Positions 16,865 through 30,031 of a DNA stretch of 64,000 nucleotides are shown piece by piece (the first letter of the stretch is position 1; each line of letters opens with the position of its first letter). Location of the stretch: NCBI RefSeq assembly GCF_019973775.1, contig NZ_AP025032.1:1116001-1180000 (forward strand), in the 5' to 3' direction. This stretch comes from Aureimonas sp. SA4125 (lineage in GTDB: Bacteria > Pseudomonadota > Alphaproteobacteria > Rhizobiales > Rhizobiaceae). The notes beneath the pieces were generated by a model. It was not told where the DNA came from and ran no database searches. It was given only the letters and a program-made list of their open reading frames with translations. The position numbers and the translations under genes are program-made.

Positions 16865-17756
16865 GTGATCGAGCTGAGTGACCGCGCCTACGGCATCGTC
16901 CTCGTCACGTTTGCCGCCGTGCTCTGGAGCACCGCCGGCCTGTTTGTCCGGCTGCTCGATCTGGATGTCTGGACAATCCTCGGCTGGCGCTCGATCTTCG
17001 GCGGTGCGGCCCTCGCGCTCATCGCCATGGCGCGGGTCTCGGCGCGGCGCCTTTCGCCGGCGCCGGGCACGCCGAGGCGCTTCGGTGGGCTGTGGCTGGC
17101 TGCAGTCTTCCTCTCGGCCCTGTCGATGCTGAGCTACATCGCGGCGCTGAAACTGACGACGGTCGCCAATGTTCTGGCGATCTACGCCACCGTGCCCTTC
17201 CTGGCAGCCGGCATTGCTCTGCTCTGGCTCGGCGAGCGGGTCGGCCCGCGCGTGCTGACGGCAAGCACCGCGGCCTTCGTCGGCGTCTTGATCGTCGCGG
17301 GCTTTGCCCCTGACGCCCGAAGACATGGCCGGCAATGCGCTGGCCTTCGTGATGACGGTCTGTTTTGCCGCGCTGGTCGTGATGTCGCGCCGCCATCCCG
17401 GCATGGGCATGGCGGAGATCAGCGCCTATGCCTCGCTCGCCTGCGTCATCGTCTGCTGGCCGCTGATGTCGCCCGTCATTCCGAGCGCCTACGAGCTCTG
17501 CGTTCTCGCCGGCTTCGGCATCACCAGCACGGCGATCGGCTACCTCCTCTTCCTCGTCGGCGGCCGCTACATCCCCTCGGGCGAGGCGGGGCTGATTGCA
17601 CTTCTCGACGTGGTGCTCGGCCCGCTCTGGGTCTGGCTTGCCTTTGGCGAGGATCCCGGCCTGGCGACGCTCGTCGGCGGGGCGATGATCCTTGGGGCCG
17701 TCGGATGGTACCTCTGGAGCAGCTACCGCGACCGCTCCGCCGCCGTACCGGCGTGA
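16865..17756 (+). pseudogene. DMT/EamA transporter broken by a one-base frameshift
   Basis: The first frame gives an EamA half (MIELSDRAYGIVLVTFAAVL to LIVAGFA) and then runs into nonsense. The second half continues in the +1 frame from LTPEDMAGNALAFVMTVCF to the stop at 17756. Removing one C from the CCCC run at 17307-17310 restores one 296-residue, ten-helix protein. The product would export small metabolites. It is either a true frameshift, slippage-prone phase variation or a sequence error; a second, intact DMT transporter lies at 33566-34477. Confidence 0.85.
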
Positions 17757-17814
17757 AACGGCGGCGCCTTCGCGCTGCCGGCTCAGCATCCACCGTGCAT
17801 GGCGACGGGCGGCC

Positions 17815-18864
17815 TCAGGCGATGAGGGCGGCGAACTCGGCGACGTCGGCATCCGTCGTCGACCAGCTGGTGACAAGGCGCGCCAGCATCTCGCCCTCGC
17901 CGACGAGGTCGTGCGAGGAGTGCGGCGGGTTCCAGTCGTAGAACACCGCTCCCTTGTCGCGCAGCGCTGCCGCCGTGGCCTTTTCGAAGATGGCGAAGAC
18001 CTCGTTGCTGTGCGTCGGCCAGGCCTGGTGGGCGTGCGGGCTCGCTTCCAGCGCCGCGCGCAGGCCGTCGGCCATGACATTGGCCTGGGCGGCATTCTTC
18101 AGCCACAGCTCGTCCTCGAAATAGGCCATGAACTGCGCCGCGACGAAGCGCGTCTTGGAAAAGAGCTGCGCGCCGCGCTTGCGGATGTAAGGGAACTGCC
18201 TGGCCTTCTCCGGATCGAAGAAGACCACGGCCTCGGCGCACCAGCAGCCGTTCTTCGTCGCCCCGAAGGACAGGATGTCGACGCCGCGCTTCCAGGTCAT
18301 CTCGGCAGGAGACAGGCCCGTCGCGACCAGCGCATTGGCAAAGCGCGCGCCGTCCATGTGCAGCGACAGATTGTGCTCGTGCGCGATGGCCGCGATCCGG
18401 TCGAGGGTCTCGGTCGGATAGATCGTGCCGGCCTCGCCGGGCTGGCTGACGGTGACGGCCATCGGCTGTCCCGCATGGACGAAGTCGGGGTTGAACCGCA
18501 TCAGCTCGCGCTTGAGGTTCACCGGGTCGATCAGGCCGTCCGCCCCGTCGATCGGCGCCATGCGCGCGCCATGGGTGAAGAATTCCGGCGCGCCGCACTC
18601 GTCCTCGACGACATGCGCTTCGCGGTGGCACATGACGACGCCGCCCGGCCGGTTGACGGCAGCAAAGGCGAGCGAATTTGCCGCAGTGCCGGTGCCGACG
18701 AAGAAGACGGCGACGTCGCGCTCGAAGATCTCGTTGAAGCGCTGTTCCACCGCCTTGTCGAGCGGGCTCGAACCATAGGCGGCGGCCATTCCGGTGCCAT
18801 GTTCGGCGATCGATGCGTTGATGGCCGGATGGGCCCCGGACCAGTTGTCGGAAGCGAAGATCAT
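17815..18864 (-). CDS. ltaE: Low-specificity L-threonine aldolase
   Basis: A 349-residue PLP enzyme of the beta-eliminating-lyase fold that splits L-threonine/allo-threonine to glycine and acetaldehyde. The PLP region shows FFVGTGTAANSLAF, HMDGARFANALV with Asp171, and Lys204 in LSFGATKNGCW for the Schiff base. The ATG at 18864 (MIFASDNWSGAHP) matches the family's start; an upstream extension lacks similarity. It is convergent with the broken DMT gene. Confidence 0.92.
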   Translation of the reverse strand: MIFASDNWSGAHPAINASIAEHGTGMAAAYGSSPLDKAVEQRFNEIFERDVAVFFVGTGTAANSLAFAAVNRPGGVVMCHREAHVVEDECGAPEFFTHGARMAPIDGADGLIDPVNLKRELMRFNPDFVHAGQPMAVTVSQPGEAGTIYPTETLDRIAAIAHEHNLSLHMDGARFANALVATGLSPAEMTWKRGVDILSFGATKNGCWCAEAVVFFDPEKARQFPYIRKRGAQLFSKTRFVAAQFMAYFEDELWLKNAAQANVMADGLRAALEASPHAHQAWPTHSNEVFAIFEKATAAALRDKGAVFYDWNPPHSSHDLVGEGEMLARLVTSWSTTDADVAEFAALIA

Positions 18865-18959
18865 GATAGGCCCTGGTTTGGTTGGGTGTCGCAGAGGCTG
18901 GCGCCATGCCCGGCCTCGGCTCACAAATCCGTTTCGCGCCGGACTGCGGCGCGTTGCGG

Positions 18960-19127
18960 TTATCCCAAACACAGGCCGGCGGCGACGCCAAGAGCGCGGT
19001 GGCGCTTTTCGCCGCCTTCAACCCCTGCCGCGACGTCGGGCGGCACGGCAAAATGATCTCGGCCCCCATCTTGCAGCGGCGGGCGTCTTCTGGCATGTTC
19101 GGTCGGATAGGACAGTATTGCTGCCAT
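18960..19127 (-). CDS. Small hypothetical protein (55 aa)
   Basis: ATG at 19127 preceded by GGAG with 6-base spacing on the minus strand encodes MAAILSYPTEHARRRPPLQD and ends GVAAGLCLG. Proteins beginning with a short hydrophobic-proline motif like this are common in rhizobia but I cannot name a family. An alternative frame in the middle reads GAEIILPCRP, so a frameshift relative to homologues is possible. The rest of the ~490-base gap between ltaE and gltB has no other feature I can support. Confidence 0.4.
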   Translation of the reverse strand: MAAILSYPTEHARRRPPLQDGGRDHFAVPPDVAAGVEGGEKRHRALGVAAGLCLG

Positions 19128-19355
19128 ATCTATCTCCGAGGAGATGGAGCGGTAGCCGGAAGTGTGTGCCGGACCCCCAAGGGGGAGCGGACCTATCGCT
19201 CCGAGTCTCGCCATGCCAGAAACGCGGGCGACACGGTCTAAAGACGCAGGATGCCGTTCGGCTGCGGGAGACTCCCCGCATCCCGGAGCATGAGCGAAGC
19301 GACCCCGGCCACTGCCAAGGGCGGTGAAACGAGGGTCCTGAAGGGAGAAGACGCG

Positions 19356-24074
<4,719 letters not shown>

Positions 24075-24151
24075 TTTCTCAGGGTGGGGGCGGCTGCTTG
24101 TCGCCCTCGGACTCCCGGGACTATGCTGCGGCAGAAGCCGGGGAGGGTTCG

Positions 24152-24487
24152 GTGCAAGCCAAGGAAAGAACGGCAAAGGTTCGCACGGATGACGCCGGTC
24201 GCTCCATCCGCATTCCGGCCGACGTCGTGCTGGAAGGCGATGAGGCGATGATCAGACAGGACACGGACGGTGCCATCATTATCGAGCCGACGGCGCCGCT
24301 CGATCTGCTGGAATGGCTTCTATGGGAAACTGCGGTCGACACTGAAGTCCGAGGTCCAATTGATCGGGCCGAACGACCTGTTCATCGCAGCCCATGCTCT
24401 GGCGCCGAGGGCGACCCGGTCACCGCCAAAGTTCGTGAATTCACGCGCGTGCCGGATCTCATCGTCGAGAACTGGTTGCGGCACTAG
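24152..24487 (+). pseudogene. Decayed vapBC module: VapB antitoxin joined to a VapC tail
   Basis: A GTG at 24152 (GGGAGG upstream) opens a 111-codon frame. Residues ~1-62 look like an AbrB/VapB antitoxin: TAKVRTDDAGRSIRIPADVV, GDEAMIRQDTDGAIIIEP, LDLLEWLLWE. After ~24330 the DNA carries the end of a VapC PIN toxin in another frame, IGPNDLFIAAHALAPRAT. A single missing base near 24417 (ACC-CGG for ACC-CTG-G) moves the final VTAKVREFTRVPDLIVENWL back into the antitoxin frame. The first ~two-thirds of vapC are gone, so toxin activity is not expected. Confidence 0.8.
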
Positions 24488-24609
24488 AGCACTTCTAACA
24501 AACGCAAAAAGCCGTAGTCTGTGCTGCAACGCGGCAGGGCGGATACGAAAAAGACATGCGCGCCTGCCGGGGAGTTCCCGCGGGTCGACGAACACAGAGT
24601 GGGATGAAC

Positions 24610-26064
24610 ATGGGCAAGGTGACGGGTTTTCTCGAGATCGACCGGCAGACGCAGAAATACCAGCCGGCCTCCGACCGCATCCGGCATTTCCGCGAGTTCA
24701 CGCTGCCGATGTCCGAGGAGGAGGTCGGCAAGCAGGCGGCGCGCTGCATGGACTGCGGCATCCCCTATTGCCACGGCCCGACCGGCTGTCCGGTGCACAA
24801 CCAGATCCCGGACTGGAATGACCTCGTCTATTCCGGCGACTGGGAAGGAGCGATCCGCAACCTCCACTCGACGAACAATTTTCCCGAGTTCACCGGGCGC
24901 ATCTGCCCCGCGCCCTGCGAGGAAGCCTGCACGCTGAACCTTGAGGACGCCCCGGTCACGATCAAGACGATCGAGCAGGCGATCGCCGACAAGGCCTACA
25001 AGCTCGGCCTCGTCCGCCCGCAGCCGGCGAGCGCGAAGTCCGGCAAGACGGTCGCGATCATCGGCTCGGGCCCCGCCGGCATGGCGGCGGCGCAGCAACT
25101 CGGCCGCGCCGGTCACGACGTGCATGTCTTCGAGCGCGAATCGCGCCCGGGCGGCCTGCTGCGCTATGGCATTCCCGACTTCAAGATGGAGAAGCACTGG
25201 ATCGACAAGCGCATCGAGCAGATGAAGGGGGAGGGCGTCACCTTCCATTGCGGCGTCGACGTCGGCGCCGGCATGCCGCTGTCCGAGCTACTGGCGTCAC
25301 ACGACGCCGTGCTCTACTGCGGCGGTGCCGAACGGCCGCGCGATGCCGGCATTCCGCACGGCGGCCTCTCCGGCGTCTACGATGCCATGCCCTATCTCGT
25401 GCAGCAGAACCGCCGCGTCGGCGGCGAGGCGATCGACAGCGTCGGCTGGAGCTCGCAGGAGATCTGGGCCGGCGGCAAGCATGTCGTGGTCGTCGGCGGC
25501 GGCGATACGGCGTCCGATTGCGTCGGCACCGCTTTCCGCCAGGGAGCCGTGAAGGTCACGCAGCTCGACATCCGGCCGCAGCCGCCGAAGACCGAGAACA
25601 AGCTCGAGGTCTGGCCCTATTGGGCGACGAAGATGCGCACCTCCTCCAGCCAGGCCGAAGGCGCGATCCGCGAGTTCCAGGTGGCGACGCTCGAATTCAC
25701 CGGCGAGGACGGGCATCTGATCGGCGTGAAATGCGCCGAGGTCGATGCCGCCCGCAAGCCCATTGCGGGCAGCGAGTTCGTGATCAAGGCCGATCTCGCC
25801 TTCATCGCCATCGGTTTTGCCGGGCCGATGGAGCGGGGTCTGATGGCGGAACTCGGGACAAGCCTTGCGACCACGAAGGACCGTCGCGGCAATGTCGCCG
25901 TCACGGCAGACGAGACGTCCTACCGCACCTCGGTGGACAAGCTCTATGCCGCAGGCGACGTGCGCCGCGGCCAGTCGCTGGTGGTCTGGGCGATCCGCGA
26001 GGGTCGGCAGGCGGCGCGGGCGATCGATCTCGACCTGATGGGCGCAACGACCCTGCCGAGCTGA
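24610..26064 (+). CDS. gltD: Glutamate synthase small subunit
   Basis: A 484-residue beta chain that feeds electrons from NADPH to GltB. Two N-terminal cysteine clusters ([15 protein letters not shown] and CPAPCEEAC) serve [4Fe-4S] centres. The FAD site is [14 protein letters not shown], the NADPH site [13 protein letters not shown], and the last FAD segment [18 protein letters not shown]. ATGs at 24604 and 24610 are both possible; 24610 gives [13 protein letters not shown], as in homologues, with GTGGGAT at a better distance. Confidence 0.96.
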   Translation: MGKVTGFLEIDRQTQKYQPASDRIRHFREFTLPMSEEEVGKQAARCMDCGIPYCHGPTGCPVHNQIPDWNDLVYSGDWEGAIRNLHSTNNFPEFTGRICPAPCEEACTLNLEDAPVTIKTIEQAIADKAYKLGLVRPQPASAKSGKTVAIIGSGPAGMAAAQQLGRAGHDVHVFERESRPGGLLRYGIPDFKMEKHWIDKRIEQMKGEGVTFHCGVDVGAGMPLSELLASHDAVLYCGGAERPRDAGIPHGGLSGVYDAMPYLVQQNRRVGGEAIDSVGWSSQEIWAGGKHVVVVGGGDTASDCVGTAFRQGAVKVTQLDIRPQPPKTENKLEVWPYWATKMRTSSSQAEGAIREFQVATLEFTGEDGHLIGVKCAEVDAARKPIAGSEFVIKADLAFIAIGFAGPMERGLMAELGTSLATTKDRRGNVAVTADETSYRTSVDKLYAAGDVRRGQSLVVWAIREGRQAARAIDLDLMGATTLPS

Positions 26065-26069
26065 CGGCG

Positions 26070-27566
26070 CTACCGTGCCGGTCCGCCGGCCGGCGCCGCC
26101 GGCGCAGTCGGCTGGGTGATTGCCGGCGCGACCGCGCTCGCCGCGCCGGCGACGGTGGGTTCCCTGGGGCCAGCCTCCGGCACGGCATCGGGCTGCGCCG
26201 AGGGCGCGCTGTCCTTGCCCTTGGCCCAATCCTCGATGATCGCATCGGCGAGAGTCGGCATGGGCGATAGCGGCACGAGGGGCTTCGGCCCCATCACCGA
26301 ACCGAGGTCGACCGAGCCGCGAAAGAGCACGGGATCGGCTGTCTTGATGGGTGCCACGGCCGGACTTTTCGGATTCCAGGCGAAATCGTCGGCTCGTCCG
26401 GGTGTCTTGGCGCCGGGCAGCCCCGCGGTCACAAGCCGGTCACGCGGCGAGGCGACGGTGGCACGGTCCGCCGTGGGAACGCCACCGAGGAGCACGTCCC
26501 CACCGTCGAGCGAGGGATCCGTCAGGGCGAGGAGGGGCGCGGACGTCGCGGTCGCCGGATTGGCGACCGCGACGGGGCGTGACGGTGCCTCGGACACGGC
26601 CGGGGCCGAACCATCGGTTCCGAGAATGCGCTGGACCGGATTCTCGGCGAAGAAGGCGAGTTTGTCGCGGCCGGCATCGGTCATGGTGATCCCGTCCTCG
26701 TTGCGCAGGCGCGCTTGCTGCCCGGCAATGTCGGGACCGGAATAGCTGAACGCGCCATCGGCATCGACGAAACCGTCCCAGATGTCGACGAACTCGCCAC
26801 TGACGGACGTCGCCGCCTTGCGATAGACCTCGTTCAGAAAAGCCATGTCCGCCGTCATGTTGTTCAACCGGAAAGCCGGCATGCCGACCCAGAGCAGCGG
26901 GACCTCCTTCGAACCGACTGCCGACGCGAGCGCCAGGGCGCGCTGTTCGTAGCTCGCTGCCCATTCCGGCGACCGCACGGCCAGTGTCATGCTGCCGCTC
27001 TCGATCGGCTGGCGATCGTTGGATCCCAGCATGACCACGACCATGGCCGGCTTTTCCTTGTCGATCAGCGAGGGCAGGCTTCCCGGCCAGTCGTAGTGAT
27101 CGGCGCGCACGAGCCCGGAGGAGCCCTTGCTGGCGTCGATGACCTTGAGATCCGGCCTTTTCGCCAGGGCCTTTTCGAGGCCGGCGGCCAGCGTTCCCGC
27201 CAGGAAGTCACCGACGACGAGGACGGAGCGCGCCGTCTCGCTTTTCGCGACGACCGCGGGCGCGGCGGCCGGAGCGGAAGCGGTGGTCCGCGCTTTAGTC
27301 TTGCCGGACTTGCGTGTGCTGGTGGACTTCTGCCGCCGTGGTGCGGGCTCGCGGCGGATGCGGCGGGGCGGCGGTTCCGCACGCTGGGGTTGCCGGACCG
27401 CCGGACCGCCGAACAGCATGTCGAGAATGCTGCGCGGCCGCTCCTGCGCACGAACTTCGCCGACGCCGGGCAGGCCGGTGACGATGACCGCCACGGCCAG
27501 AAGCACGATCGTGACCGACCGCGCCAAAGCGCGCAGCCAGATCGTCTCTTCGTGGCGTGGCGTCAT
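26070..27566 (-). CDS. DUF459 SGNH-hydrolase-like envelope protein
   Basis: A 498-residue protein: N-terminal transmembrane/signal segment (RSVTIVLLAVAVIVTGLPGV), a basic Pro/Arg linker to ~115, an SGNH/DUF459 domain at ~115-335 and a low-complexity Ala/Pro tail. Within the domain, VLVVGDFLAGTLA is block I with Asp in place of the usual catalytic Ser, MVVVMLGSNDRQPI is block III, and DGITMTDAGRDKLA resembles the last block but lacks a clear catalytic His. It follows the transglycosylase by 5 bases, so a role in wall or polysaccharide acyl chemistry is plausible. Confidence 0.8.
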   Translation of the reverse strand: MTPRHEETIWLRALARSVTIVLLAVAVIVTGLPGVGEVRAQERPRSILDMLFGGPAVRQPQRAEPPPRRIRREPAPRRQKSTSTRKSGKTKARTTASAPAAAPAVVAKSETARSVLVVGDFLAGTLAAGLEKALAKRPDLKVIDASKGSSGLVRADHYDWPGSLPSLIDKEKPAMVVVMLGSNDRQPIESGSMTLAVRSPEWAASYEQRALALASAVGSKEVPLLWVGMPAFRLNNMTADMAFLNEVYRKAATSVSGEFVDIWDGFVDADGAFSYSGPDIAGQQARLRNEDGITMTDAGRDKLAFFAENPVQRILGTDGSAPAVSEAPSRPVAVANPATATSAPLLALTDPSLDGGDVLLGGVPTADRATVASPRDRLVTAGLPGAKTPGRADDFAWNPKSPAVAPIKTADPVLFRGSVDLGSVMGPKPLVPLSPMPTLADAIIEDWAKGKDSAPSAQPDAVPEAGPREPTVAGAASAVAPAITQPTAPAAPAGGPAR

Positions 27567-27571
27567 CCCGT

Positions 27572-28795
27572 CTATTTCCTGCGCATGATATCGAGCAGCG
27601 CCTTCGAGGCATTGCCGTCGGCATCGACCCCGACGCTGCGCTGATACGACATGATCGCGCCCTTCGACCCGGAGCCGATCTTGCCGTCGATCTTGCCGTC
27701 ATAGAGGCCATGCCGCGTCAGATGCTCCTGGAGCTCGGCACGCTCCACCATCGAGAGCGGGACATAGCCGCGCGGCCAGTCCTGTACCAGCGGACCGGTG
27801 CCGCCGATCTGGTCGCCGAGATGGCCGACGGCGAGCGCGTACTTGTCGGCGTTGTTGTAGGCCTTGAGGACGAAGAAGTTCTTGGTCATCAGGAAGGCGG
27901 GACCATTGGGCCCTGCCGGCATCATCAGATTGGCGCGTTCCGAACCGGACGGGAAATCCCTGCCATTGGCGCGGCGCACGCCGAGCTTGGCCCACTCCGC
28001 TATGGTCTTCGAACCCTTCAGGCTGGCGAGCTTGGCGGGCGCGGCGACCTCGTAACCCCAGGTCTTGCCGGTCTGCCAGCCATTCTTGCGCAAGAGGTTG
28101 GCGGCCGTGGCCAGGGCGTCCGGAACCGCTGTCCAGATGTCGGCATGGCCGTTGCCGTCCATGTCGGCGGCATAGGCGAGGTAGCTCGTCGGGATGAACT
28201 GGGTGTGGCCCATGGCGCCGGCCCAGGAGCCGGTCAGCCCCTTGATGGAAACGTCACCCTTCTGGACGATCTTCAGCGCGGCGATCAGCTGGGACCGGGC
28301 GAACTTCGCGCGTTTCTTGTCGAGATAGGCAAGCGTTGCCAACGACCGCGGCAGCGGCTTCACGACGTCCTCGCGGGAAAGGATCCTGCCGTAGTTCGTC
28401 TCCATGGACCAGATGGCGAGAAGGATGTCGCGGTCGACGCCGAAGCGCTTTTCGATCCGGTCAAGCCACGGCTTCAGCTGCACCCGCTGCGCCTGGCCCT
28501 CGGCGACGCTCTCCTCGTTGACGCGGTTGTCGAGATAGTCCCAGACCGTGTCGCGGAATTCCGGCTGGAAGCGCGCCTTGTCGATCACCACCGGGTCGGG
28601 TTCGTCGACGCCGGCGAAGGCGGCACGGTAGACCTGCCGGCTGACGCCGCTCTTGACGGCCGTCGCCTCGAACTCCTCGATCCAGCGGCGAAAGCCCGCA
28701 TCGGCAGCGGCCGAGGGGATCGAGCCGAGGCCAAGCACGGCGGCCAAAGCGAGGCCGGCGAGACGGGCGAAGGGGGGCTTGGTCGCTGCGGTCAT
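27572..28795 (-). CDS. Lytic murein transglycosylase, MltB type
   Basis: A 407-residue periplasmic enzyme: signal peptide to ~31, MltB-type SLT domain at ~35-325 with catalytic Glu132 in AIWSMETNYGR, GAMGHTQFIPTSYLAYA and the metal-loop-like DMDGNGHADIW, then a C-terminal peptidoglycan-binding domain (HGLYDGKIDGKIGSGSKGAI). It cuts glycan strands to 1,6-anhydro-muropeptides. The ATG at 28795 follows GGAG; an upstream extension has no signal peptide. It is first in a two-gene operon with the DUF459 gene. Confidence 0.92.
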   Translation of the reverse strand: MTAATKPPFARLAGLALAAVLGLGSIPSAAADAGFRRWIEEFEATAVKSGVSRQVYRAAFAGVDEPDPVVIDKARFQPEFRDTVWDYLDNRVNEESVAEGQAQRVQLKPWLDRIEKRFGVDRDILLAIWSMETNYGRILSREDVVKPLPRSLATLAYLDKKRAKFARSQLIAALKIVQKGDVSIKGLTGSWAGAMGHTQFIPTSYLAYAADMDGNGHADIWTAVPDALATAANLLRKNGWQTGKTWGYEVAAPAKLASLKGSKTIAEWAKLGVRRANGRDFPSGSERANLMMPAGPNGPAFLMTKNFFVLKAYNNADKYALAVGHLGDQIGGTGPLVQDWPRGYVPLSMVERAELQEHLTRHGLYDGKIDGKIGSGSKGAIMSYQRSVGVDADGNASKALLDIMRRK

Positions 28796-29104
28796 GATAA
28801 ACTCCGTGATCGGGCGTGTCTGGTCGGTCGGCGCCTTCGCGCTCACCGGCGATCCGGCGCGGGCGCCTTCGGCTACCACCTCGAGCCCCGTGCCTCGGCC
28901 ATCATAGAAGCAGGTCGTTAAGGGATGCTTTACCACGAAAAATACGCGCCCCGGGGAGTTTGGGTTTGTCGTTTACCTCTCTGCCGCTATTTCACGGCAA
29001 AAGCACGGCATACCCCGTGCTTGCGCGGCAAGGTTGGCCGCTGCCGCACGGATTTCCTGCGGTCAAAAGACGTCATCAACGCCGACAGGCGTAGGAGTTC
29101 TTCA
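28796..29104. promoter_or_regulatory. Divergent region between mltB-like gene and galU
   Basis: No gene is supported here. An 8-base perfect inverted repeat, AAGCACGG (29001-29008) and CCGTGCTT (29015-29022) with a 6-base loop, lies ~80 bases before galU. The AT-richer stretch 28955-28995 may hold the galU promoter. Confidence 0.4.
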
Positions 29105-30010
29105 ATGCGCAAAATCCGCAAGGCAGTTTTTCCGGTGGCGGGTCTCGGCACCCGTTTTCTGCCGGCCACGAAGTCGATCCCCAAGGAGATGCTGACGGTC
29201 GTCGACCGGCCGGTGATCCAGTATGTCGTCGACGAGGCGCGGCAGGCCGGCATCGAGCACCTGATCTTCGTCACCGGCCGCAACAAGGGCGTCATCGAGG
29301 ACTATTTCGACATCCAGGTCGAGCTCGTCGGCACGCTGACCGAGCGCGGCAAGCAGGCCGAACTGGATCTGCTGGAGTCGCTGCAGCCGCGCCCGGGCGC
29401 TTCGAGCTTCACCCGCCAGCAGGCGCCGCTCGGCCTTGGCCATGCCGTCTGGTGCGCCCGCGAACTGGTCGGATCCGAGCCTTTCGCGCTGCTTCTTCCG
29501 GATATGATCATGCAGGCCGAGCGCGGCTGCCTCGCACGGATGGTCGAGCTCTACGAGGAGACCGGCGGCAACGTCATCTCGGTCGAAGAGTGCCAGCCGT
29601 CCGAGACCAACAAGTATGGCATCGTCGGCCGTGGCCCGGACGTCGGCACCGGCTTTCGGGTCGAGGGCATGGTCGAGAAGCCGGCCCCGGCCGACGCGCC
29701 GTCGAACTTCTACATCTCGGGCCGCTACATCCTGCAGCCGGAGATCTTCGACATCCTGGCCACACAGGAGAAGGGCGCCGGCAACGAGATCCAGCTCACC
29801 GACGGCATGCTGAAGCTGGCGCAGATGCAGGACTTCTTCGGCTATCACTTCACGGGGCGGACCTTCGACTGCGGCTCGAAGGAGGGCTTCATCGAAGCCA
29901 ACGTCGCCTTCGCCCTGTGGCGGTCCGATATCCGCGACAAGGTCATGGGCAATCTGCAGGAACTCCTCGACACCGTCGAGCCGGCAGGACGGCATAGGGC
30001 CGCGGAATAG
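29105..30010 (+). CDS. galU: UTP-glucose-1-phosphate uridylyltransferase
   Basis: A 301-residue enzyme making UDP-glucose for polysaccharide and glycolipid synthesis. The nucleotide site is [20 protein letters not shown], the sugar-binding segments are [20 protein letters not shown] and [10 protein letters not shown], and [18 protein letters not shown] is the usual C-terminal block. The ATG at 29105 has TAGGAG upstream. Confidence 0.96.
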   Translation: MRKIRKAVFPVAGLGTRFLPATKSIPKEMLTVVDRPVIQYVVDEARQAGIEHLIFVTGRNKGVIEDYFDIQVELVGTLTERGKQAELDLLESLQPRPGASSFTRQQAPLGLGHAVWCARELVGSEPFALLLPDMIMQAERGCLARMVELYEETGGNVISVEECQPSETNKYGIVGRGPDVGTGFRVEGMVEKPAPADAPSNFYISGRYILQPEIFDILATQEKGAGNEIQLTDGMLKLAQMQDFFGYHFTGRTFDCGSKEGFIEANVAFALWRSDIRDKVMGNLQELLDTVEPAGRHRAAE

Positions 30011-30031
30011 CTGTCCTGTCGTCCGGATCGG

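Noticed and set aside
24152..24487. A functional fused toxin-antitoxin
   Set aside because: The PIN toxin's N-terminal catalytic acids are absent and the remaining tail is frameshifted.
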